8,158 bases of DNA, from contig JAKAPU010000126.1 in assembly GCA_021806865.1 (NCBI GenBank), positions 1 through 8,158 on the forward strand, given 5' to 3'. Below, one piece after another: positions 1 through 6,294 of this stretch (positions are counted from its first letter, which is position 1; each line of letters begins with the position of its first letter). This DNA comes from an archaeon. GTDB taxonomy: Archaea; Thermoproteota; Nitrososphaeria; Nitrososphaerales; CADDZS01. The notes under the pieces are model-generated. The model had not been told where the DNA came from. It was given only the letters and a program-made list of their open reading frames with translations, and made no database searches. The translations under genes were made by a program, and so were the position numbers.

Positions 1-249
1 ATCTGGGTGCTGCTCGCAGGGGTGGTATGGCCGCTCGTTTACTTTGCTTCTCTCGTAGTAGATTTTGAGACCAGACTTTGTCTCGGCTCAAATATCAATT
101 GCTGGCCTTCGGTTTCTGATGCTTTTCAATACCTGATCCTGGGCAGCCAAGCTCAGGGCTGGACATTATGGACCTACACAGTTCCACTCCAGATCACACT
201 TATGAGTGTGGCAGTGATTTTGAGCGCGGTAAACTTAGTCGCGGGTTGA
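1..249 (+). CDS. C-terminal part of an unrecognised membrane protein (5' truncated)
   Basis: The frame is open from base 1 and ends at TGA 247-249. A GTG lies at 7, but the upstream codons are also open, so the true start is probably outside the window. The visible stretch of about 82 residues has a hydrophobic segment at its start (about residues 3-20), a polar loop with two cysteines (CLGSNINC), and a second hydrophobic segment at the C-terminus (about the last 25 residues). It is Trp-rich and ends just after the last membrane helix. I do not recognise the family and assign no function. Its stop lies 2 bp from the stop of the convergent permease gene, so the two transcripts must overlap or terminate inside each other. 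The composition supports a real integral membrane protein, but its short visible length limits certainty. Confidence 0.5.
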   Translation: MWVLLAGVVWPLVYFASLVVDFETRLCLGSNINCWPSVSDAFQYLILGSQAQGWTLWTYTVPLQITLMSVAVILSAVNLVAG

Positions 250-251
250 AC

Positions 252-1931
252 TCACCGCTGCGGCCTACGAGACCAAGTTAGCACCCTCGTTACGATTATC
301 GTGGCTGCAAGCATCAACGTCATCAACGTCGAAAGAGCGGCCACAACAGGAAGGGCAGAAGCGGTCTGCTCGAAGATGTTGAGGATAAGTACAATGAGGA
401 GAATGGTTGAGGCGTTCGACAGCAAGACAACCGCTCCAAGCTCCCTAAACGAATCCACCATGACGTAGATGAATGAATTGACAATACCGTTTCTGAGTAA
501 TGGTATTGTCACATGAGTGAACGTTCTGATCCATCCTGCTCCCAGAACGCTAGAGGCCTCCTCCATTTCATCTGCAACTTGAATCAACGACGTTGATATA
601 ATCCTGATCGAGTAAGGGAGCCAGATGATGACGAGTGAAAATAGCAGAATCCAGTTCGTACCATAAATATATCCCAGTCCCGGCAGGGTAAGAAACATCC
701 ATATCAATCCAATAGCATAAACTATGCCTGGAAAAGCTAAAGGAAGAGAAGCCAAATAATCGAGGATTCTCTTTCCGTGAGTTTTGCTCTTGATCAGTGT
801 ATACGACATTATTGTAGCAATCAGGGTTGTGAGGAGACCTGCTGCAAACGAAAGTTCGAAGCTATTGAAAACTGCGAGGCGAAAGTCCGGAACTTGGAAA
901 GCCTTCACATAGTTCGCAAGAGTGAGGTGAGCAAACGGACTCGCCGCTCCACCTACTGTGTAAAAAGGTACTAGTGACATCATCACAATCATGCCAGCTG
1001 GAAGGATAAACGCAAAGACCAGAATTCCGAGGCAAATGGCGAGTCCCAACCATCTTCGTCTTCCAAGCCTGAAAAGGGTCGGCTGCGTAGCTTTTCCCGT
1101 GACCACAATGAATCTGAAGGAGTGACGAACCGAGTAGAGATAGAAACTGATCAGAATTAACGTAATTATAAGAAATATCAAGCTGTACGCCGAAGCGGAG
1201 CTAGTGTTGTGAAATATGTCAACCAAGTTGTAGACTTGGGTCGCGAAAGTGAATATTCCGCCTTGTTCGCCAAGTATGAACGGATAGTCGAAATTTTCAA
1301 CTCCTGCGATGAACAAGAGAAGAAAGGCCGTGACTATAGCTGGTGTGATTATCGGGAGAGTAACGCGAAAGAGAGTCCTCAGTGCTCCAGCACCCCCTGC
1401 CCTAGAAGCTTCTTCCAATGATGGGTCGATCGACCTAAAGGCAGGTTCTATCATTAGATATGCGAGAGGAACACCACCTACGCCCCATGCAAAAATCATT
1501 CCGGCCATGGAGAAGATGTTGAACGGCGCGTTCGCGAGATTGAACGCTTTTTCCAGCGAGAGATTCACAATCCCGATAGTTGGGCTGAAAAGGAAGATCC
1601 ACGCGAATCCTTTCACAAGAAGCGGAAGGGTCAGAGGCAGTATTGGGAGCAACCTAAGGAATTTCTTTCCAGGGACGTCTGTCCGTTCCATGAACCAAGC
1701 GTACGTCACGGCCAGTGCGACTCCTAGCGCAGCGCCACCACCTCCATACTCCAGTGTGTTAACTAGCAACGTAGGAGTGTTTTTCGCGGTTAGTGCTTGT
1801 ATCAGAAACTTTAGCGTAAATTGCGTCGATTTGAAAACCGGAACAAAACTGCCGTACATCATAAAGGCGAGCGGCACAAGGAAGAAGAAGGCTATAACCA
1901 AAAAAATGATGAGAGGGAGCTTGCTCGCCAA
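252..1931 (-). CDS. ABC transporter permease, fused two-domain (FbpB/AfuB-like)
   Basis: This is the inner-membrane channel of an ABC importer of the binding-protein-dependent permease superfamily. It has 559 residues, in the usual range for iron/polyamine-type permeases in which two permease domains are fused. The N-terminal helix spans about residues 6-28. Each half carries the cytoplasmic EAA coupling loop that docks the ATPase: EEASRAGGAG at about 173-182 followed by TLPI, and EEASSVLGAG at about 457-466 followed by TIPL. Each half has about six hydrophobic segments, and a basic linker (about 289-294, LGRRRW) separates them. Translation appears to start at TTG 1931, because an in-frame TAA at 1962-1964 blocks extension. 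An ATG directly abutting the upstream stop (1979-1981) is in another frame. It lies 50 bp downstream of the binding-protein gene, in one operon. No ATPase follows. The substrate cannot be told from the sequence; Fe3+, polyamine, thiamine or phosphonate-like compounds are all possible for this family. Confidence 0.93.
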   Translation of the reverse strand: MASKLPLIIFLVIAFFFLVPLAFMMYGSFVPVFKSTQFTLKFLIQALTAKNTPTLLVNTLEYGGGGAALGVALAVTYAWFMERTDVPGKKFLRLLPILPLTLPLLVKGFAWIFLFSPTIGIVNLSLEKAFNLANAPFNIFSMAGMIFAWGVGGVPLAYLMIEPAFRSIDPSLEEASRAGGAGALRTLFRVTLPIITPAIVTAFLLLFIAGVENFDYPFILGEQGGIFTFATQVYNLVDIFHNTSSASAYSLIFLIITLILISFYLYSVRHSFRFIVVTGKATQPTLFRLGRRRWLGLAICLGILVFAFILPAGMIVMMSLVPFYTVGGAASPFAHLTLANYVKAFQVPDFRLAVFNSFELSFAAGLLTTLIATIMSYTLIKSKTHGKRILDYLASLPLAFPGIVYAIGLIWMFLTLPGLGYIYGTNWILLFSLVIIWLPYSIRIISTSLIQVADEMEEASSVLGAGWIRTFTHVTIPLLRNGIVNSFIYVMVDSFRELGAVVLLSNASTILLIVLILNIFEQTASALPVVAALSTLMTLMLAATIIVTRVLTWSRRPQR

Positions 1932-1981
1932 GATGTCGTTACCCTTTGGTGAACAAGTCCCTTATTGTTTTCCCTCGTCAT

Positions 1982-3178
1982 CTATTGTCCGAACACGGTT
2001 TGGTAGTAGCTAGCCCATCCGTTGGGGTCCGTATAGTAGGTTCCACCAACACCGCCTGCAGACAGTGAGGTGTTTGTTGGAATGTAGCTGCTGAAGTACT
2101 GCGAAGCAACGACGCCGAGATCAGGAGTCCTGCCTGTCAGAGCCATAGCGACTTGCCCTGCATACGACGAGAACCACTGAATGAGTAGCTCAGCAGTGTA
2201 TGGGTGAGGAGCATCCTTTGCCATTGCTGTCATGACTGGAAGCGTGTATGTTGTGCTGAAGTATTTGATACCTATTGGCGCAGAAGGCGATCCACCGATG
2301 ATATCGTTGAGGAGTCCGATGCCAATTTCTGCCTGTCCGGTCGAAACGTCTGTGTAGACATCTCCTCCACTTGCTGTGTAGAGCGGATGTAGTGCCTTGA
2401 TGCTATTGAGCCAAGCTGTCCACGAGGCATTGTTGCCGTGGAAGTCAGTATAGTACAGCGACGCGAAAAGCGTTCCCGCTACGTTCAGGAGAGACGGGCT
2501 GTCGATAGCGAGTTTCCCGTTCGCCCACTGAGTTGAGTTGATTCCTTCGATCGTTGTTGGGAGCTGGGATGGCTTTACGAGATTCGTGTTGTACTCCAAG
2601 ACGATTGGAAGACCGAATCCGTTGTGCCACATCATTTGTGGGTCAATGCTGGAGTAGTTCATCATTGATTCTACGTAGTCGTTGTATGGTTGAACTGCAC
2701 CTGCAGCTTGAAGCTGAACGACTGGACCTAGAGTGTCGTAGAATACGTCAGCCTGCACGTGGCCTGCTTGGTACTCTGTGATGCCTCTAGTTGCAATATC
2801 ACCAGGAGCCAGTGAAACGTAGTTCACTTTCATCCATGGGAATGATTGCATCAAGACTGCGTTCATTGTTGGCCAGTCGGATTGGTCCATCACACCGTAA
2901 ACTGTGACAGATCCTCCTTCTGCCTTTGATAGATCAACGAGTGTCTGGTTGTAATTTGCTTTTCCACCAGACGTGACCGTTGATGTTGCTGTTGATGTAA
3001 CCGTTGACGTAACTGTACCGCCTCCACTTACTGTTGTAGTTACGGTACTTCCACCACTGACAGTAGTAGTTGAGGTAACAATCTCCGCCCTCGGAAGAGT
3101 TACTGCGTATGCACCGATGCCTGCGATGATTAAGACGAGGATGACGACGATAGCTATAACGGCTTTGTTTGAGGCCAT
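1982..3178 (-). CDS. ABC transporter substrate-binding protein, membrane-anchored (COG1840/FbpA-like)
   Basis: This is the extracytoplasmic receptor that delivers solute to the permease encoded 50 bp downstream. With the ATG at 3178 it has 398 residues: a short polar N-terminus, a hydrophobic anchor (about 5-26), a Thr/Ser/Val/Gly linker (about 32-72), then a periplasmic-binding-protein fold. The C-terminal region has the pattern KDAPHPYTAELLIQWF (about 321-336) and SSYAGQ, typical of FbpA-like proteins. There is no cysteine and hence no lipobox, so anchoring is by the uncleaved or archaeal-type signal helix. The frame could extend to an ATG at 3235. I prefer 3178 because a TATA-like box lies about 26 bp upstream, inside that extension, and the 19 extra residues would precede a normal signal sequence. 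The adjacent Tyr pair of classical Fe3+-binding proteins is not seen at the expected place (about 291-292 reads ND), so the ligand is uncertain. Confidence 0.9.
   Translation of the reverse strand: MASNKAVIAIVVILVLIIAGIGAYAVTLPRAEIVTSTTTVSGGSTVTTTVSGGGTVTSTVTSTATSTVTSGGKANYNQTLVDLSKAEGGSVTVYGVMDQSDWPTMNAVLMQSFPWMKVNYVSLAPGDIATRGITEYQAGHVQADVFYDTLGPVVQLQAAGAVQPYNDYVESMMNYSSIDPQMMWHNGFGLPIVLEYNTNLVKPSQLPTTIEGINSTQWANGKLAIDSPSLLNVAGTLFASLYYTDFHGNNASWTAWLNSIKALHPLYTASGGDVYTDVSTGQAEIGIGLLNDIIGGSPSAPIGIKYFSTTYTLPVMTAMAKDAPHPYTAELLIQWFSSYAGQVAMALTGRTPDLGVVASQYFSSYIPTNTSLSAGGVGGTYYTDPNGWASYYQTVFGQ
2963..3085 (-). repeat. Low-complexity Thr/Ser/Val-Gly linker coding segment
   Basis: Residues about 32-72 of the binding protein are almost only T, S, V, G and A, with imperfect repeats of the type TTTVSGG and TSTV. 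In DNA this appears as degenerate tandem units resembling gttgatgtaac and ccgttgacgtaac. Such Ser/Thr-rich spacers between a membrane anchor and a binding domain are common in archaeal solute-binding proteins and are often glycosylated. Glycosylation here is an inference. Confidence 0.75.
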
Positions 3179-3200
3179 TGAGACCCGCGGTCGATTTTGC

Positions 3201-3208
3201 TTATAAGA
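3201..3208 (-). promoter_or_regulatory. Archaeal TATA-like box of the ABC importer operon
   Basis: On the minus strand the sequence reads TCTTATAA, centred about 26 bp upstream of the ATG at 3178. That is the distance from an archaeal TATA box to its transcription start, so a leaderless or nearly leaderless mRNA is predicted. No Shine-Dalgarno sequence precedes the ATG (the preceding bases read gcgggtctca), which agrees. No convincing BRE is visible. Confidence 0.5.
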
Positions 3209-3345
3209 ACCTTGTGAACCTAAATGCAAAATCACATCAGTCGAACTAATTTCGTAATCATAATTTCAGACTTCTTTTCAGGTTCCACAGCTCAGGCCCA
3301 AAACAAAATACTTGCAGTTGCTTTTCGGAGCAATTCAGCTCAACG

Positions 3346-3354
3346 TAAAAATAC
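3346..3354 (+). promoter_or_regulatory. Candidate TATA-like box for the hydroxylase cluster
   Basis: TAAAAATAC is centred about 41 bp before the TTG at 3391. With the usual archaeal spacing of about 25 bp, transcription would start near 3375 and leave a leader of about 15 nt. That leader contains no Shine-Dalgarno motif. The match is AT-rich and weak, so the assignment is tentative. Confidence 0.3.
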
Positions 3355-3390
3355 ACAAGCATTGTTCAATAGCTTGGTACGTGTACTTTC

Positions 3391-5691
3391 TTGAAAATCG
3401 TCGGGAAATCCACCCCAAGACTGGACGGTGTTGCCAAAGTCACTGGTGAAATGACGTACGTCTACGATATGCAAGTTGCCGGGATGCTCTATGGCAGAGT
3501 CCTTCGCAGCCCAATAGCTCACGGCCGTATTAAGAAACTGGACACCTCCAAAGCTGAGCAGATGGAGGGTGTCGTTTGTGTCATCACTGCAAAGGATACG
3601 CCGAGGAAAAAATTTAGCTTCGCTGGTGGAATCGTACCAGATCTTCCAGACAAGTTAATCCTTTGTGATGACAAGGTCAGATACATTGGCGACGAAGTTG
3701 CGGCAGTAGCCGCCGAGAGCCCCGAGATTGCCGAGCAGGCGCTACAGAACATCGAAGTGGAGTACGAGGAATTGCTTGGCGTATTCGATCCTGAAGAAGC
3801 TCTGAAAGAAACAGCCCCAAAGATACACGAAAATGGGAACCTTTCGTACTTCAAGGTGTTCAAAGTAGGCGATGTCGATCAGGCCTTTAAACAAAAAGAT
3901 CTGATTTTCGTAAAGGAGAGGTTTGTAACGCAAAAGGCGGCGCACGTGTGCCTAGAACCAATGGGCTGTGTTGCCGACTGGACTTGCTCTACGGGAGAAC
4001 TGGTGATCACATCAACCACCCAGGCGCCGCACACATTGAAGCAAGAGCTGGCTCGTACTCTGGACATCGATTCCTCAAAAATTCGGGTTCTCTATCCGGC
4101 GTCCGGTGGCGGCTTTGGGTCAAAACTTGTCATGAGCCCGATCGAACCGATTGCCGCTCTACTGTCAAAGAAGGCAAGGCGGCCCGTGAAGATAGTTAAC
4201 ACGCGCGAGGAGGAATTTACGGTTTCGAGGACCGACTATCCTTACGCAATGGATGTAACGATGGGCTTGACCAAAGAGGGTCGAATAGTTGGAATAGACA
4301 CAAAGATCGTTGTTGACAATGGAGCGTACAACGACAAGGGCCCTGCGGTCCTTTCAAGATCCACTCTTGCTCTTGGATCCCACTACAACATTCCGAACAT
4401 TCGAGCGACGAGCTATCTCGTGTACACGAACAAGCAGTATTGCACGGCATACAGAGGATTTGGAAAACCCCAAGCCGTCTTCGCGGTCGAATCCATTATA
4501 GAAATGGCCGCTGAGAAGATAGGCATGGACTCGATTGAGTTCAGGGAGCTGAACGCAACTCGCCCGGGCGAAAAGACTCCAACTGGTGTGCCAATATTTA
4601 ACGATGGATTGGAACAGTGCGTCCACGAAGCAGCAAAGCGGATTGGCTGGGCCGATCGCAAAAAGTCCCCTGCTCACAGAGATCTGAACCAAAGATATCT
4701 GGAAGGTTATGGCTTTGCAGTTGACGCTGGAACCGCTGCCGGGAATAGGAAGTACGGCTATAACTCAAGTGATGCTTTCATAAAATTGTCAGAGGATGGC
4801 AGAGCTACTCTCATTTCGTCTGCAGTAGAGATCGGCACAGGGGCCGCAACAGCGCTTGCGCAAATAGTTGCAGAAGTCCTTGGACTAGAAGTTGCCGATG
4901 TCAATGTTGTCGGATACGACACTGCAATAACACCGTACGACCTCGGTGTATTTGGAAACAGGACGCTGTTCATCCATGGCAACGCGGCTGCCTCTGCGGC
5001 TGAGAACGCTAAAAAGGAAATTCTCAGTGTCGCCGCTGTGATGCTCGGCACGAATCAGGCTGATCTCGAAATCTCAGATGGTTTCGTCGTAAGCAAGAAA
5101 GATCAATCCAAGAGAGCACATGTGAGAGACGTCGCGAAGTATACAGTCTCAAAGATGGGAAGGACAATCTCTGCTAAGGGACAGTATGTGGATGATGAAG
5201 CTCCCTTGGCGCTGCAGGGGAAAGCGCCTATCGACCCGACTTATTCGTTTGCTGCACACTCTGTGAAGCTTCAAGTTGATACAGAAACAGGTGTCGTAAG
5301 GATTCTGAAATACGTAGCCGCCCACGACAGCGGTACCATAATCAATCCATTGACCGCGAAAGGTGTTGTCATAGGCGGAGTCGTACAAGGCATAGGATAC
5401 ACGCTAGTCGAGGATTTGATTATGGAAGAGGGACGAATCGTAAACTCGAACTTTCTCGACTACAAGATTCCAGCAATGGAGGAATCTCCTTCAGGTATTG
5501 AAGTGGTTTTTGTGAATGTTCCGGATCCACTCGGGCCCTTTGGCGCGAAAGGATTGGGTGAAAACGCTGTTTCTCCACCCGTGGCCGCGATTGCAAATGC
5601 ACTCTATGATGCGCTTGGAATCAGGTTCACTCATCTTCCTATCACGCCCGTGAAGATACTAGAAGCTATTGAAGCAAAGAGACAAGCCTGA
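3391..5691 (+). CDS. Molybdenum hydroxylase large subunit L1 (xanthine dehydrogenase family, Mo-cofactor binding)
   Basis: This is the catalytic subunit that binds the molybdopterin cofactor and hydroxylates an aldehyde, aromatic or N-heterocyclic substrate using water. Its 766 residues match the family length. The order is an N-terminal a/b hammerhead domain (about 10-130; LDGVAKVTGE, SPIAHGRI, GDEVAAVAAE), then the Mo-cofactor domains. Key motifs are H185/E189 in HVCLEP, GGGFGSK (239-245), AYRGFGK active-site loop (353-359), EIGTG (480-484) with AQIVAEVLGL, and FGAKGLGE whose E724 fits the catalytic base. The loop is not the AYRCSFR of form I CO dehydrogenase. The overall pattern recalls 4-hydroxybenzoyl-CoA reductase-type and related subunits, but the substrate is not determinable. 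The start is TTG 3391, the first start codon after the in-frame TAG at 3370-3372, and it places VGKSTPRLDG as in homologues. There is no export signal, so it is probably cytoplasmic. It is first in the L1-S-L2 cluster. Confidence 0.95.
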   Translation: MKIVGKSTPRLDGVAKVTGEMTYVYDMQVAGMLYGRVLRSPIAHGRIKKLDTSKAEQMEGVVCVITAKDTPRKKFSFAGGIVPDLPDKLILCDDKVRYIGDEVAAVAAESPEIAEQALQNIEVEYEELLGVFDPEEALKETAPKIHENGNLSYFKVFKVGDVDQAFKQKDLIFVKERFVTQKAAHVCLEPMGCVADWTCSTGELVITSTTQAPHTLKQELARTLDIDSSKIRVLYPASGGGFGSKLVMSPIEPIAALLSKKARRPVKIVNTREEEFTVSRTDYPYAMDVTMGLTKEGRIVGIDTKIVVDNGAYNDKGPAVLSRSTLALGSHYNIPNIRATSYLVYTNKQYCTAYRGFGKPQAVFAVESIIEMAAEKIGMDSIEFRELNATRPGEKTPTGVPIFNDGLEQCVHEAAKRIGWADRKKSPAHRDLNQRYLEGYGFAVDAGTAAGNRKYGYNSSDAFIKLSEDGRATLISSAVEIGTGAATALAQIVAEVLGLEVADVNVVGYDTAITPYDLGVFGNRTLFIHGNAAASAAENAKKEILSVAAVMLGTNQADLEISDGFVVSKKDQSKRAHVRDVAKYTVSKMGRTISAKGQYVDDEAPLALQGKAPIDPTYSFAAHSVKLQVDTETGVVRILKYVAAHDSGTIINPLTAKGVVIGGVVQGIGYTLVEDLIMEEGRIVNSNFLDYKIPAMEESPSGIEVVFVNVPDPLGPFGAKGLGENAVSPPVAAIANALYDALGIRFTHLPITPVKILEAIEAKRQA

Positions 5692-5732
5692 CTATCGTCT
5701 CTCGATCTGACCTTGTATAGGCCGCCCGAGAT

Positions 5733-6284
5733 GTGTGCATTTTTAGCCTAGTTTACCCGACGTTCAAACAGTACAAATTGCAAAGAACCGGTCAAAAGCC
5801 GCCAGTCAATCGGCGCGAAGTTACGATTACCGCAGTTTTGAACGGAAAGAGCGTATCGACTAGGATACCGAGCAATTACACCATTGCTGAATTCCTCCGA
5901 GAAAACCAGAATCTCACCGGTACCAAGCTCGGATGCAATCGGGCGGAATGCGGAGTCTGCACCGTATTGCTCGACAACGTTCCAGTATTTTCTTGCACCA
6001 CCCTTGCTGCTGAGGCCAATGGAAGAAGTGTGGATACTGTAGAGGGTCTTGCAAATGACGGGATACTACACGCTTTGCAACAAGCCTTTGTTGAAAAGGA
6101 CGCGCTGCAGTGTGGTTTCTGCACCCCAGGACTGTTGATGAGCCTCAAACCGCTGTTTGATGGTCACGAAAATCCTTCAATCGAACAAGTGAAAGAGGCA
6201 ATCGCTGGTAACTACTGCAGGTGCGGGGCCTACCAGAATATCTTCCAAGCAGCCATGCAAGCAATCCAATACAATAGGAAGTAG
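5733..6284 (+). CDS. Molybdenum hydroxylase [2Fe-2S] small subunit (CoxS/XdhC-like)
   Basis: This is the electron-transfer subunit, passing electrons from the Mo site through two [2Fe-2S] clusters. The N-terminal plant-type ferredoxin domain carries C68, C73, C76 and C88 (GCNRAECGVC, then C-T-T-L after 11 residues). The C-terminal helical domain carries C127 and C130 (QCGFCTPG) and C162 and C164 (NYCRCGAY). All eight ligands are present. From GTG 5733 it has 183 residues, somewhat longer than the usual 150-170. The N-terminal 29 residues before VTITAVLNG have no family match, so TTG 5778 (168 residues) is an alternative start. An in-frame TAG at 5718-5720 limits further extension. No clear Shine-Dalgarno sequence decides between them. 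It lies 41 bp after L1 and 10 bp before L2. No twin-arginine signal is present, which fits a cytoplasmic complex. Confidence 0.95.
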   Translation: MCIFSLVYPTFKQYKLQRTGQKPPVNRREVTITAVLNGKSVSTRIPSNYTIAEFLRENQNLTGTKLGCNRAECGVCTVLLDNVPVFSCTTLAAEANGRSVDTVEGLANDGILHALQQAFVEKDALQCGFCTPGLLMSLKPLFDGHENPSIEQVKEAIAGNYCRCGAYQNIFQAAMQAIQYNRK

Positions 6285-6294
6285 GCAAAGTGCA

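Larger units (their letters stand above)
3179..3390. other. Divergent intergenic region between importer and hydroxylase operons
   Basis: About 210 bp separate the outward-facing first genes of the two operons. It holds the two candidate TATA boxes and no gene that I can support. An alternative start for the binding protein (ATG 3235) falls within it. The middle part (about 3240-3330) is AT-rich without clear inverted repeats. A shared regulator could act here, but no operator is convincing by eye. Confidence 0.6.

Noticed and set aside
1309..2013. A long plus-strand open frame of 234 codons opposite the permease and the end of the binding protein
   Set aside because: It is antisense to a convincing permease with paired EAA loops. 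Its translation is basic, low in complexity and has no family pattern, so it is a shadow frame.
2963..3085. Possible CRISPR or tandem-repeat array
   Set aside because: The units are short, degenerate and codon-phased within a coding region, without spacers.
2973..3206. Plus-strand frame with a Val/Thr/Asp repeat
   Set aside because: It is the antisense reading of the Thr/Ser/Val linker of the binding protein; the repeat comes from that linker.
3328..3341. Short inverted repeat GAGC-N6-GCTC upstream of the hydroxylase promoter
   Set aside because: The arms are only 4 bp with no extension, so it is easily expected by chance.
3391..5691. Aerobic CO dehydrogenase (CoxL form I)
   Set aside because: The active-site loop is AYRGFGK, not AYRCSFR, and no CoxM is visible.
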